64,000 nt of DNA, taken from Halictus rubicundus. Its lineage: Eukaryota; Arthropoda; Insecta; Hymenoptera; Halictidae. Below the pieces are notes generated by a model. It ran no database searches and had not been told where the DNA came from. It saw nothing but the letters and a program-made list of their open reading frames with translations. The position numbers and the translations under genes are program-made. The stretch is from NCBI RefSeq assembly GCF_050948215.1, contig NC_135149.1, forward strand, positions 9,715,001 to 9,779,000. The letters are read 5' to 3'. How positions within the stretch are numbered: the stretch's first letter is position 1; each line of letters opens with the position of its first letter. This document shows, in pieces, positions 24,214 through 37,374 of the stretch.

Positions 24214-25433
24214 CTGCCATTGAAGACCCGACGAGACATCCTGCCTAAATTTACGATACTACACATATAAATGTTGCAAGTAAAATGAAATTTTTTTCTG
24301 AACAGAAAAATTTCCTTTCGCATATTCAGAACTCTGTACAGAACATACGTTCGTTGAGTAGGGAGATTATCTTGGAAAGAATGGCTTCCACCTTTTACAG
24401 GGGAAAAAGAAGCAACGTTGGTAAGAAACGGAAGGACTAAAGGAACACTGACAATGAGAGTTTTCTTCCTAGAAAGACGCTTCGTGTCTCGAAGAGAATG
24501 GCCGTTTCCTTTTTTCTACATTGTCGCCGCCACGGATGTATTCTTTTCCAGTGAATAGCCCAGCGAACCATGACCTTTAACTCCTTGCACTGTACGTATC
24601 CGTTAAACTTGCAATTCTCGGATTAACCCTTTGTCTCCCCAGTTTCATTCAAAAGCACCATTTTACATTCTTTGTCCCAATAATTTGCCTGTGCGAGAAA
24701 AAAATTCATATGGACCTAAGTCTACGTTTATTCTGAAAATTTTGTTATTAGAGCTCAAATCGTCTGTGGATAAAGAAATAGCGGCCATTGTGTTATTTTT
24801 ATTGCGTTGGATACAATATCTAGACAGTCTAGAGATACCGTGGATCGATAGGAAAGAAATCATATGTTGAGGCACGGGCAACGTATGTGTTAAGTAGAAA
24901 TGGCAAGTCGGGGTCAGACACGCCACATACTTTTTCCATCGATAATGTACAACAGAAAGCTTTACATGGAACGAGTTCTACTCTATATCTCGTTTTTTAT
25001 ATTTTATCTAGAACTACTTACCCGTTGAATTATACAATATCAACTCATTGCCAGTTAAGGTTGTAATCACAATTTCTCCATTGGAAAATTTATACAGCGT
25101 GTTTTATTATTTATTTTGTGCAACAAATTCTGAGGAATTGAGACCAATGAAAAACGGGTGCATTACTATATAGTGATTGTACGCTGTAAGTAGATGTACT
25201 GAGCCATAGTCAGTCGCCTTAAAACGAGTTCTACGGAAATTGTTATTACTTCTCATTGTACAAAAATGAAGAACAAACGGTTACAATAGAAACGTGAAAG
25301 TAGAATTATTATTCATATTATACCAGAATATCTAATTACATATTTCCAGATGGAAAATTATCATAATCTGCAGGTATAAAATGTCTGCCATAGTTAGACG
25401 CATTTGAAACCCAAAAATAACTTCGAAACGTTT
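24214..25433. other. gene-free stretch
   Basis: Mixed composition. Open frames of up to about 87 codons occur on both strands over the same bases (24630-24930) without a recognisable motif. I see no gene. Confidence 0.4.
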
Positions 25434-25637
25434 TAGGGTAAAGGACCCAATTACTGTGACGGTACCAATTACTGTGCCTATATTAATTATACTTATGTTT
25501 AAAGCATAATGAATGTTAGATTTATATTAAATTTTTTTTATTAAAATCAGCTAATATATACGTAATATATTTATTTTTTAATATTCATTATGCTTTCAGA
25601 ATAAGTATAATTAACAGTAATTGGGTCCCTTACCCTA
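25434..25637. mobile_element. 204-bp MITE, copy 1
   Basis: The ends TAGGGTAAAGGACCCAATTA and its inverted partner (ending GGTCCCTTACCCTA) define terminal inverted repeats. An inner inverted pair AAGCATAATGAATGTTA and TTCATTATGCTTTC extends the hairpin. A second copy with the same ends and core lies at 61445-61655. It contains no coding frame. The superfamily is not clear from the ends. Confidence 0.9.
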
Positions 25638-28161
25638 CCACATGTACAAATTGCTTGTTACAACAGAAGTTCGATCGAAAATTACAAATTTACAAAATTA
25701 CTTGGGGAAACCCAAGTTGCTTAAAAAATTCATTTTGCCCTCCCGCCCCCAATATTCAAGCAAAACCTGCTTTCCATACCGAAACTTGTAACGCCCTAAT
25801 CTTCAACCATACTTTTACGAACGGAAAGTCCCCGACAAAAGTCCAAACACCGAGAAGACTATCGATTGACTCAGCGAAGTTCGACGCGGCCGACGTCTGC
25901 GGAGTTTTCGCCATCTGAAAAATCTGGCTCCCACCATACTTTCGCTCTTCGGGTAGACGGGGGGGGGGGGGCAGTCGGAGCTGTCGCCTAAGCTCCGGGC
26001 GCGAAGCTTGGTGACGGTCCGGCGCGGCGGCGCGCCGGAAAGTTTCCAGTCGGAATTTTAATTTCCATTGCAGATTCCGTCGGACGAGGCGGACTAATCT
26101 GTTTGAATAATCAGGACATCCTTCTGTTCGGACAATTATCATTTGCGCGAACGGAGATTCAGAGATCCCCGTGCAGGAGCGTATCGTGAAGCTCGATGAA
26201 AACAATTCTTCGCGAAGGAAGTTCGAGAGAGCTCGAAGCGTTAAGCCAAACTTCTCTCCTGCCACGGGCAGGCTGTGTTTGCGACAGATGACTGGTTCCA
26301 TTGAACAATGTCTGAAAAGAGAGCCACTCGTCTTCGCTGATAATTGCTAGTCGTTCCTGAACTTGATTCATTTTTTTTTTTCACGTGGCGCAACAATGCC
26401 CACGCGATTGTTTCCGGGATGAGAACGAAAGAGAGAATACGCAGTGGTAAGTCTCTGCGAACTTCGGTAGAATACAGCCGTTGCACTCGTGCGAATGACC
26501 CGAATACACTTTCGGAGACGCAATGGGAATAAAAATCTGTACACGCTTTCCGCGAAATTCCTGTATCGGATTCTACACAAGTAGAAACAACAGACCGAGT
26601 TGATAGGAAAATTTTGATACAATTTTGATAAAGTTTGATAGAGGAGTGGTGGGAACGTTAAAAAATGTTAATTTAGCAAGCCTTTAGTAACGCTTTGATA
26701 TACGAATTAACTGAAATTCGGTGTCACCACAGATACTGCATATTTATTATAATTAATATTGTAATATTAAATTATTATTAAATGTAATATTAAATTATAA
26801 AATTATTAATATTTTATTTAAATTGTCAGTTGTGTAAGCTTAACGATGAATATTTTGCAGTCAATGTTAAGTTATATTTTTTTTAAATATAATTATTACT
26901 TAATATGTTAAGTTAGATTTTTACTAAAAACATTAATCTATATATTGCATAATCATTGTTGCAACAGTCTAAATGGTTCTTAGAAATCATATATAAAAGT
27001 ACATGACCCCAGAACACGTACTTTAATGATCAATGTCATTTATGAAGATGAATTACAAAATCTGCACTGGTGACATACATTTTCAGCAATTTTCTGGGTC
27101 AGTCAACAAAGATGTCATTTTTCACTAAGCTTAGAAGTGTCAGTTACGGAACGAACAGTAACCTTCTACAAAATCTGTCGTTGCAATTTCCTCGTCGAAA
27201 ATTTTTTTTATTGTCAAAATAACATCAGCTGTAGAACTTTACTCTTTACAGTAGAGTTCGTACCGAAGGCCGTCATTAATCATCCCCAGTGGATATCCAC
27301 AATAGTTTCGGTTTTATTTCATCGAGGAATGAAATATGGCTTGATAATGTCGCAAGAAAAATTTGGGAAATTTATAATCACACGCAGGGGATGGGAAAGT
27401 CGGTCTCATTAGTCAGTGGCCGGACGTTTCGTCGATACTTCGTAATAAATTCAAACGCGCGTGCCGCTCGGGAGATCAATCGCAGCGGTTCAGCGTTCGA
27501 GACCATTGAAACATAGAGTGGAACCGTTTAAATTCATTGGTAAAGATTCACCGCACGCCCCGTTTATAACCGGAATAGATAAAATCAGTCGGAATCACAG
27601 GATTGCGCCGGAAACACGCCGAAAATTCCGATCAACAAGTGTTTCGGTGCACGTGTCGAAGCTCAAGTTATGTTTCCGCAAAAATTTACATTTTGCTTAA
27701 CAGTCGAACTTTCCATAGTAAAATTCTCCCTCGATGACGATGATCACCCTCGAGTGTATACACTGTTCCTCGAATAAAATCGAATTTAGAAAATTCTAAT
27801 TAAATTTTAACTAAATTCTAATTTCTTCTTTTAATTTCTTTCTTAATCGCCGAATATTCTAAGCAATATTTATATATTGAGTAATGCTGACATTGAACAC
27901 ATGTCATTAATTTGGTGTGAAAATTGGAAGGCACGAAGTAACGTACAAATAAAACGATCACACCTTTTCTGCATTTCCCTGCAAGTTTGACCTTGAATGA
28001 CCTTGACTCATAGGACATTGAACTCAACTTAAAACGCACTTTTTGATGATGGATAACAAAACATATCATTCCATAAAAAGAAGGGATTTCATAAAAAGAA
28101 AGTTGACCTTGGAGTGTCCACCGGGAAAAATAAAAGTCCCACCACATGATGTCCCTGTCGG
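25638..28161. other. gene-free stretch with GC-rich island, G-run and AT tract
   Basis: A GC-rich island spans 25750-26570. It holds a 13-base G-run at 25959-25971 and the longest open frame of the window (minus strand, 181 codons), which I reject as a gene because it runs through the G-run and shows no family motif. Positions 26735-26960 are a nearly pure AT tract built from AATATTAAATTATTA-like strings. Another island lies at 27400-27690. Confidence 0.45.
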
Positions 28162-28249
28162 TACTGAACAACTTTCGTCTGAAACATTTTTTCGAATAAT
28201 CAATATTTTTGGAGATATTCGACTGTAATGCTTTATAATTTCCACCCTG
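28162..28249 (+). mobile_element. mariner-type right-end fragment
   Basis: It ends in TTTCCACCCTGTATATTA and carries the CTGAAACATTTTTTC block also seen at 7144-7308. No left end is found, so this is probably the last piece of a decayed element. Similarity may extend further left but I cannot place its edge. Confidence 0.45.
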
Positions 28250-31200
28250 TATATTAGAGTAAATTCTATATATTACTATAAATTAATGACGAGGATATTT
28301 TCTTTACAACGTCTCTCAAACACTCTAGAAAGACTATATGATGCCACAATTCAAGGAAGGCTTGTCTAATTGAAGATACTTTAATTTTGTCTAGTTCATT
28401 GGTTTAAAAATTCGATGGTATTCATGACAATATTAAATTCTTCACTGCAGCAACATCTTCTGTATTCTCTAGATTTGATTTACCAGTGTGAATTCTACCT
28501 TTACTAATAATAAATGGCACTGAAAAATTTCTGTAGAAATTCTTTCGAAAATTTTGGAAAGACTTTTATGACCATTAATTTTCTAAATTGAAGACAATAG
28601 CACGAGTGGAACGTTTCGTGAACTATTTTCTGATACAGCTACTTGTAAATAACATTCATGACTATGTGTATCTATTTTATGTAGTTGGATTATTTAATAA
28701 TATTTAGCATATTGCAATAGGATTTTCGGTTATGAATAGTTTAGAGGTTCCAGCAGGTTAATCATGAACTAATCGAGCAAAGTTGCTTCGAAGGAGGTAG
28801 ATATTGGATCAGTAAGTTTCCAGAGTGTGCGTCGAAGAGCGTGGAAAGAGCGGCTTCATGTTTTCGTATCTGAGAATTATCCGGGATCTAATTGATCTTC
28901 ACGAAGTGACGCGCAACACCGAGGGCGACGGATTGCTTCTTGATAGTCGAAGAACAATTTCTCCTGAGAAGTTTTAACGATCCGTTCGAGCCCTTTGAAA
29001 GGAAACGACCACTTATGCTCGGCTCTTGAGCAATCCTGTTCCGTTCGCTTTCGTGCGTAAACTTTCTGTTAAAGCAGCCACTCCACTTTTGACAAAGCTA
29101 ATCCTATCTCAGACATTACCCACGCTTCATCTAAATTTCAAACCTTGTCGTGTTGACTTTGAAAATGACATTTACCACCGTATGCTTCGAGACAAAATTT
29201 CAGTCATCCTCGATGTCCAGAGAAATCTTCAAAATTATTCGTCTCTCCTTATCACTTCGAGGTAAAAGAGAGAAATTTGCAATTTGCAAGTGTTTGCAAG
29301 TTGTACTATTCTTTAGAATAGTATAAATTCAACTGAACTAATTCTTTAAGGAATGATAAATATGTCTTATGCTGTTCCATATTTCTCTTCGAGTTTTTCA
29401 CACTGGAATGGAATCCGCCATCGTCTGGAATTTACAGCTCGAGAATTTCGGAAAATACTTCTCTCGGAATGAGACGCGCTGTCATCGGTTTTGATAATCA
29501 AACAAATTTCGACGAGCATTTCTTGCGAAAGTTTTGTATTCTCGGCCGCGATTATTTCACCAGGTTGCACGCGACTTTATAGCAAAAGACGGCTAGGCAT
29601 AAATATTTATGCTGCCGATGCAACGGCATAAGGTGAGCCAAGAGAAACCGTTCCACGCATCGATCATGTTTCAAGACGGTGGAACCCCGGAAGAAATGAG
29701 TTCGATATCAGCAAAAATCATGCCGAGATACATTTTCTTTGGAAAATAGAAAAATGATAGCGTTCGATCCGTCCGCTTTGATATGCAGCTTGAAAATATT
29801 ATTTTGGACGCTGCTGCTGCTGCGGTATCATATTGCAATATTTTCATACAAAAAAGAAATTCTTCAATCTAAATTCTTATGTATGAACACAGAGTCTGAT
29901 AACTTTCATACAATCGATAATAATTTTTGGAGTAAAAGCTTCTAAATTTTTTTATTGTGTTTTGAGCCGTTCTGCAATAATTACAATAGGAATTGGTATA
30001 TTCTTCAATTTTACGACATTAAATAATAATTCAGAGATAAAATGTTAGTGCTCAATTATTTCAAGTCGACGACATCTCCGACCTCAATATACCTTAAGGT
30101 TCATTGAATCTCTGTCTCCGGCTTGTTAACTGAATTAATAATCGCGAAGGAACACTTCGAGTACCAGTGAAAAGGAAAAGACGGTTCTGCGACGGCTACT
30201 CGAGGAACGGATTCAAGTAACAAGACCCGTAATTGACGGAGTTCATTAACTAATTGGAGGCGTCGATTTCTTTCCGTGCCGCAGATCAAGTAGGCCACGC
30301 ATAACACTTTCATTACTGGATATATTTTAATTATTAAAATCGTAACATTATTATAGTTTCAATCTCAAACAAAGTGTAATCGTTCAACTATAAACACGCA
30401 TAACTTTTCAATCAGCAAATTCCTCTCCGTCAAACTTCCATTTCTGGCATTTTCTCGTCAAAATGTACAATATTATTGCAGTAAATAGTTAAAAATTTCT
30501 GGGTTGCCAACGTGAAGTTTAACCAACTAAACAATAAATTGAAATGTTCCTAAATGCGTTGGAAAAGTTTCTTCGTGGATAAAACTACCATGGATTTGAT
30601 GATTGAAGCCTTCTCTGTAAAACGACCCCTAAAAACCGACGTACGATTTGTTTTGAACGATTTATTAAACTGCGAATGAAAAGCGGATTATCAAATTTAC
30701 AACAATGTGAAGTACGAGGACGAGGCATTATAGTTCTGTAAAATTGCTAATAAATGCTACTTCAATTTTCGAGAGCTCGTTATAAAGGGGAAGCTTCAAT
30801 GTTCAAATCTATGCTACACTCAGTCGTCACGGGACAAATTTTTTAACAGTTTTAGAGACGTATAAAATTGTAGTATTTTCGAGAAAAAAACGTGTTTTCA
30901 GTTTTTCATTTGGTATGTCACGTAAAAGCAATTTAGAGAAAAACGAACGGTGGGTGTCCAGCTTTTGTTGTACAATCCTCTTTTATGATTTTATAACAGT
31001 TTAAATATCGACCCGGTTTCGAAAATTGGGAGTTTAGTGTTTAAACACTTTTTCGAGCCACTTTATATTTATGTGTTTGTCTGTCGCCTAAAAACTTTTG
31101 AACGGCAAACTTTCGGACCATAAAATGTGCCTTGGCTCACTATGTCGGGCTAATCCAGATGAATGCGACCATTTTCAGCTCGCTACGTCCTTCCCTTGCC

Positions 31201-32599
31201 GAGTTATGAGATATCATTAGGGAAGATAAAATCAGAATCGCAAATCCGAGGCAGAGCTTGGTAGTAAACCCGGTTATCAAAAAGTTGCTTTGACATTGTG
31301 TTACTTTATGGATACTAATATGCCGGACTAATTATTTCTCCCCAAAAATATTATTTCTTTATTTAAATAATTTAAAAATTCTATAATAATAATTTTAAAT
31401 AAGATTTAAATAAACTTTAAAATTCTGTTTTACTTAACAATATACCAATCAATTCCAATTTATAAGCTACAAATAAATATCTCCAAATATTGAAAGACTC
31501 TCTCATTTAAACAAACATATTTCAATTACTATGTGCAATTCTTCTTAATTGAAACGTACTCAGATCAATATAGTGATAAGCTGAAATAATTATTTCTCAA
31601 TAATTATACACAACTTATTTATACCAATAACTAATTTACCCAATTTATACACAATAACTAAATAAATATCTAAATATTCATGCACCTAAAACATTCAAAC
31701 AAACCTTGACACACTCTCTGATTTATATAAAAGTGTTTCAGTCACTGTTTCCAATACTTTTTAATTGAAATGCAAAGAGCTCAGCAGGCGTTGCAGTATG
31801 TTAATTAATAGTGTCGATACCAGAAGAACGAGAAACGAATTTAACGAAATGATTATTTCTTATTTTAGAAGTATAATGGAAATGTATACTGACGTTTCAT
31901 ATGGACGTCTCTCAACAATTCCTGGGCGACATTCATCAGACGTGATTTATCGGAGCATCCATTCCCGTGCATCCGACGGATCTTAATGTCTTCTGACGTT
32001 TTTCATTAACGCTGGATAAACGAAGTTTCCCCGCAAACGCGACGCGACGCGACGCGATTGTAAATCTCGCACTTTGAAGGAGGAGCTCTGGTTCAACGGG
32101 CATTGATGGGAAAATCGGGCTATAACGAAGAAATACGCGCGACACCGCCAGTTGCTGAATAATGAAAAAGACGTTCCAGGGAAAAGGATAATGGTGATAG
32201 TGCATCTAGCGATTGAAAGCCAACAGATTGAGCGGCATGCTGAGCCATAAAGAAAATGACGAATAAATTCCGACGCGTTCACTGTGAGCAACTGTTGAAT
32301 CATTTCGTCGGGTCCGAAAATCGTTTTCATGGAAACGCAGTGAAAAGTTCGTCGAAGACTTCGTTTACGTTCTGCAATTTTTATTTAATGAATTTATAAA
32401 AAAAAAAACATGCAAAATTTTGTGTTCACCAAGGAGCATAGAAACCTTTCCGATTAGTTAATCACATTTTTTTATTTCACTGTTTGTCGACTTTCCTTTC
32501 TTTTTCTTGTGTTGAGTAGCTCTCTAACAATTTCATTGGCTCAAAGAGGCTATTTTAAATCATTATCTAACATACTCTATGCACTTATTATATTATACG
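28250..32599. other. long gene-free stretch
   Basis: AT-rich with islands at 28780-29030, 29390-29720 and 31900-32350. Simple repeats are a CTG run at 29811-29823 and a GCGAC run of four units at 32036-32056. The stretch 30760-31280 reads like a decayed interspersed repeat (TTTTCGAGAGCTCG, repeated CGAGAAA and AAAACTTTTGAACGGCAA strings), but no ends are visible. No gene can be supported. Confidence 0.4.
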
Positions 32600-33119
32600 T
32601 GTTACAGTGAAACACCGAAATCTGGAGAATGTCGACTTTCACCGGTGAATGTCAACATTCACATAGTCGCTTGGTGTATGTCCGAAATATTTGCTAAATA
32701 CCCTTATTTCTGACTTACACCGGTAAATGTTGACATTCACCATGCACTAATGGTGAATGTTGAACATGTTGGAGATTTATATTTTCTTCTCCGTAATTCA
32801 GTCGCTATAAAACGTCACGCCAAGTCGTGATTAATTTCGGGTTATGTGCGTTACGTTACATTTCCTCATAAAAAAGGTTTAGGGTTAGGGTTAGGGTTAG
32901 GATTAGGGAATCACTTGGGAGAGAGCCAGTCGCTTGTTTTTTGACTCTTCTGTTTTGGACCTCCACCAGAGCATATCTGTGATTGTCGACATACACCGGA
33001 CAGGGTCCGAATATACAACAATGTAATAAAATATTCGATCTTTCACCGACATATTTGGTATCTGTTGACATTCACCGGTGAAAGTCGACATTCTCCAATT
33101 TCGGTCATTCACGGTAACA
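32600..33119. mobile_element. 520-bp inverted-repeat element with CACCGGTGAATGTC motifs
   Basis: The left end TGTTACAGTGAAACACCGAA and the right end ending in CGGTAACA are inverted partners over about 55 bp, including GGAGAATGTCGACTTTCACC and GGTGAATGTCAACA. TACG flanks both ends (32596-32599 and 33120-33123) and fits a 4-bp target duplication. Inside, further TTGACATTCACC motifs and related variants occur in both orientations. No frame is open through it. It is a non-autonomous DNA element; I cannot name the superfamily. Confidence 0.85.
32879..32908 (+). repeat. five TTAGGG-type hexamers
   Basis: Units read TTAGGG three times, then TTAGGA, then TTAGGG. They lie inside the 32600-33119 inverted-repeat element. 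The usual insect telomere unit is the pentamer TTAGG, so this hexamer tract is not an ordinary insect telomere remnant. Confidence 0.9.
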
Positions 33120-35715
33120 TACGCACAAAACCAGACATGATTAAAAGATTAATACAATGCAACGAGATTGTCCATTCATTTGAATTTCATTAGAATCGTC
33201 GAAGCAACAATAAAATTTTTATTGAGTAAGTTCTGAAAGTCACTGTATAATGTTCTCTTTTTTTTATAAAATTCCTTGATACTCTACTTTAAACTATTTC
33301 TACTAGTAGATTCAACAAATCCTCCTCTTTCAAGGGTCTAAAATTTATTTTTACACTTTTCCACAAGCATAACGCGAGCAATTAATTTTCCTTTAACTGT
33401 CAGACGCCAGATCCAATAAATCCCCCCTGAAAAATGACAGAATCGCGAGAGATCGATAAATTGGCTCACTTCCCTGTTAAATGACTCGAAATTAATCTGC
33501 TGGCAGAGTAAGATCAGACAAAAGGGTCGTTTGAAAGGATGTTACATAGTCGTTCGATTTTATAATGCTTGTAAAAGTTGATAGACGTTAAAGTAACCCC
33601 GCCCGTTTTCTTTTCGTCGGAAAGTCGAAGCATAATCGTCGAGAAGAAATGAAATCCAATAGCAAGGCTGCGAGGGATAGAACAAGGGAAGAAGGTCGCG
33701 ATAGGTTAGCTCGCATACCGTATTCTAAGACAATGCTCACCCACCTTTTTGGTAGGGGACATGGGAATACACAGCAAATAAATTCCGGGAAGTTGGGTTA
33801 CCGGTTAAATTGCGCCCTCGGGGGAAAGCGACTTCGGGGGTCTTATTATAGTAGGCCAGAAATTTGCATAGAGAAAGCCCTCGTTACGTCAACATCGCGT
33901 CCGTGACCATTGACAGGCCTGGAAAATTGATTCGATAAGGGTGCGGACCGGTACAAAAAGGTAATTGAAATGTCGAAGATGTAGAACGGCAATCGACGAA
34001 TACGGAAAATTTAGAATAAACCGCTTGAGGATGGAGAAAATTTGATTTTCCGCGACCTTAAGGAAATTTAATGCATTTTAAATGAGGGAAAGGTGCTCCC
34101 TTTTTAAGACTTCAACATCTTCGAAGATTAGACACTGTACAAAACAGAGGACGCGCTTTCGATTCAATAAAATATTGTAAATAATTGTTCATGCATGTTT
34201 TTAAAGCATTTTAGTACTGTTACATCTTTCATAGTTCGAGGAAATATTTTCGATTTGTCAAAATTTTGCGGACAGACGTCGAAGACTTGAACATTCAATA
34301 ATTTGTAAATTACATTGAAAGCAATTTTTTTTTTGCCGTTCGAGATGAAAATATTTTGAGCGGAGATTTTATGTACTAACGCAAGAAATTCACGAGAAAC
34401 ATAGAGGAATTTGCAGCTGAATGGCGTGGAACGTCTATCAGAAAATCAGTTTCGTGACGCAACGATGTTCTCGCACGTCGCACTTAACGTTCTGCACGAG
34501 GAATGATGATAGAAGAGATACTGCCAACCACTACTCGTTTATAGGGTCGTAAAACAACCCCGAAATTCGACCGAGAAACCCATAAGCGATGGACTCGCTG
34601 ATTTTTAGGTCGCGGGTAATATAAACGGACATTCCCGAATACCGGCACACCTCGAACGATATTTATGACAGGGGACATAGCTTTCGAGTAAAGGTACGGG
34701 GATCTGCAAAAAAGACGCGCGCGCACGTTTCTGAATCAGATTTTTATCGTATTGCCATTACCGTCAGCCGCCGCGCCGTCGTCGTCCTTTATATTAAATC
34801 CGAAAATTAATTTCGCCCCGTTCGATTCGCGCAGATAAAGAATATGCCCAGAGGATTGAATGAGAATCGAGTCGTAAAACAAGATAGCATTTTTTTTTCG
34901 AGAGTTCTTCTTTGCTCCCCTTGAACTATGAATATAAATTTTACTAATACATGACGCCGCGGGAGAGAGGAAGATGTCGCGGGACGTGATCCGACGTCTA
35001 AAGCCTTTTCGCAGGGAGAATACGTCTTTCGATGTCATTCTACGAGTTGTGATCGAGTTTCCTCTGAATGGGACTTCGTGGTCTCGTGGGGAGAGTCTAT
35101 TCCGAGGTGTACGAATGCATTCTTAACTCTGCATTCGGCAATCTTTACGATTTTTGAGAGAAAACTGGTTGGCTGTGGAAAATGCTCTTTAAAATCGTGG
35201 AACAATATTTTGAAAACTCCGGTTCGCACATTTTCCACAACAATTGAATGGAAATGCAATGTAATAAACCTAAACAATATTTTTTACATATTATCAAACT
35301 ATAGGTAGACTTAGTCATAAAATTAATTTTTATAAAGGAAATAAAATATAGTAAGAAAGTAAGAAATATTATTAGATTTGAATGTATGCAACGCAGACAA
35401 TTCGAAGTAACCATTCAATTGAAGAAAATTGTTGTCTTAAAGGGACGAAATTTCAGAATCCTGTAACTTATTCTTTCTATTGTGAATTAATTATTTATCG
35501 TCGCATCAACCACTTGAATGGGCTATTAGGAACCCTGTGTTGTGATTCACAATGTGTCATACAACTTAGCATGTCTCAGATAACACAACGAATTTTATTT
35601 AAATTTTAGTGGCACATTTAATGAAGAAAATATTTAGTTCGTTACGTATGGAGATGTTCTCCACGTTCATTTCGATTATGTAGGAATATTTTAATGGAAA
35701 CTCCTACGTCTTAGG
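33120..35715. other. gene-free stretch
   Basis: GC-richer islands lie at 33600-33920 and 34400-35110, the rest is AT-rich. Open frames in the islands overlap on both strands and show low-complexity charged peptides only. I see no gene. Confidence 0.4.
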
Positions 35716-36154
35716 TGTGACGTACCGGGTGGAGTGATCTCACACCGATTTTACTATAGTTCTTTACACTCTTTCGACAACTCGATACTTAACGCATTCG
35801 CTCGCGACTCTCGCTCTACTGACTCTCTCTCTCTACCGACTGACTGACTGACACTACATCCCTCGCATTCGTCCCTTTTATCCAAGGCCCACTTTCATTC
35901 TTCCTCTCTCGCACTCTCATTCTCTCTCTATCGGTTTCACATCCATTCGGAAAACCCAAACATTCACGTACGCCCTGCGCTTGGCGCCCCTAAACACTTT
36001 ACTCTTGTCACCGAGACCCAAACACTCTTCTTTCACACTTCGGCCCAAATAGACTCCCTTTCACGCCGGTCCCAAACATGTTGGCGCCACGATGTCGCGT
36101 CCACAGTCACTCTAAACAATCATTCTAATACAGTGTCTCATTCATAACCCTACA
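35716..36154 (-). mobile_element. solo-LTR-like block, 439 bp
   Basis: On the minus strand it starts TGTAGGGTTATG and ends CGTACGTCACA-like, so it has the TG...CA ends of a retroviral-type LTR. Inside, on the same strand, an ATAAAA box (35881-35876) is followed about 32 bases later by a TCAGT initiator in a TCAGTCAGTCAGTC run. The stretch after it would be R and U5. The flanks show a near-match CTAA on each side, off by one base. No primer binding site, polypurine tract or gag/pol frame is adjacent. I infer a solo LTR; a non-LTR promoter island is the alternative. Confidence 0.45.
35847..35881 (-). promoter_or_regulatory. candidate minus-strand core promoter (TATA-like + TCAGT)
   Basis: ATAAAA at 35881-35876 and TCAGT at 35851-35847 are spaced about 32 bases, the distance expected for an insect TATA box and initiator. 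The TCAGT is tandemly repeated, so several start sites are possible. It lies in the LTR-like block and would drive transcription leftward. Confidence 0.4.
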
Positions 36155-36436
36155 ATTAGAAGTTCTAATCTCTTTTCTGAGAACGAAAAGCGTCCCAACA
36201 GGCCCCTTTTATTAATGGAAGATACTGTATGACTTCCTTATATGAAAATCTTTAGACACTCCCTTCTGGCATCCGTTAATTAAAATTCTGATAGGAAATA
36301 GCCCGGATAACCTTCCATTAACCCCTTTTAACGAAAATCTAACTGAGGCCTGGTTTTCATTAGAAGTGACAAAAAATGTGACTGTGACCCTACGTGACAT
36401 TAAATCTTAAACAGAGTACCCCTTTCATTTTCAAGG

Positions 36437-36474
36437 TATATAAACCCGTTCATTTTCATCCTCTTTGGTTCAGT
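36437..36474 (+). promoter_or_regulatory. candidate plus-strand core promoter (TATATAAA + TCAGT)
   Basis: TATATAAA at 36437-36444 precedes TTCAGTAGC with TCAGT at 36470-36474. The TATAAA core is about 33 bases from the initiator A. This is one of the clearest arthropod core promoter layouts in the window. No open frame that I recognise follows. The transcript would run through the 50-bp minisatellite and toward the 3' end of the minus-strand gene model. It may belong to a further transposon remnant. Confidence 0.5.
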
Positions 36475-36891
36475 AGCGGTTCGGTAATCGTGCAGTCACG
36501 TCGCGTTACACGCATAAGAATCAATTCTAGTGAGATCGGGTTAAAGTCCCTTTCGAATCAAATCGTAACCTTATAGATTCCGTTATTGCTCTTTGATCCC
36601 GCATTGCCAGTGCGCCAAAACCGTGCATAGGTAACAATTTCTCCAATTGTACACTCATTAAATTCACTCGCAACACAAACAACAACACTTGTAATTATTT
36701 CAATTCAGAATATATTTGTCTTGTTTGTTAACTCGCGTAATCGACAACCCTTATTTATTGCCCAATATCCTAATCTAATAATTGAACGTTCCCACACGAT
36801 GCAATCTTACCGCTCGGGTTGTATCAATTAAATTATATATAAGTTACGAGGCTTACTAATCTTAAACTTAAACCAACAAAGATTTCTCCAA

Positions 36892-37085
36892 CCTAGTGAC
36901 TCCCCGATTTCGCATTGGGTGCGTCCACGAAGTTTCATCCTCCTAGTAGCTCCTCGGTTTCGCATCGGGTGCGTTTGCGTTTGACTCTGCCCTCCCAGAG
37001 GTTCCCTGATTTCGCATCAGGTGCATCCTCGACGTCAACTATCCTAGCGGCTCCCCGATTTCGCATTGCGTGCGTCTGCGTACCT
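36892..37085 (+). repeat. 50-bp minisatellite, four copies
   Basis: Units start near 36892, 36942, 36993 and 37043. Each has a variant of CCTAGnnGCTCCCCGATTTCG followed by CATnGGGTGCGTC. The periods are 50, 51 and 50 bp. The copies are diverged. GC content is higher than the flanks. Confidence 0.88.
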
Positions 37086-37216
37086 AACTAACAAATTGAA
37101 ACCATATTCCTCGGGTAATAACCCCCTTGCCGGCTTCTCGCGTTGCTCGCAGCTCTGGCTCGTAACAAGTTACAGCAAATACTCTATAGGATCATAGAAA
37201 AATATTTAAAACATGT

Positions 37217-37222
37217 TTTATT
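37217..37222 (-). terminator. polyadenylation signal AATAAA
   Basis: A canonical AATAAA on the minus strand lies about 150 bases after the TGA at 37375, or 43 bases after the TAA of the alternative frame at 37265. It fits the 3' end of the candidate minus-strand gene. Such hexamers are common in AT-rich DNA, so alone it is weak evidence. Confidence 0.4.
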
Positions 37223-37374
37223 AAATTTGAGATAAGGCTCTTGAATCCTCTGGCTAATTCTCATTTATGTTTTACATCCTGGTACTAACTCAATTGGAAT
37301 AAGTATTAAAGAGGTAAACGGTGTGTTGAATAATACATTGACAATTAGGAGTCGCACCAATGGTCTGATTGTTC

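Noticed and set aside
25756..26301. Longest open frame in the window, 181 codons, minus strand
   Set aside because: It crosses a 13-base homopolymer, lies in a GC-rich island where other frames are open too, and shows no domain, splice signals or promoter.
32879..32908. Interstitial telomere
   Set aside because: The tract is short, of hexamer rather than TTAGG type, and sits inside an inverted-repeat element.
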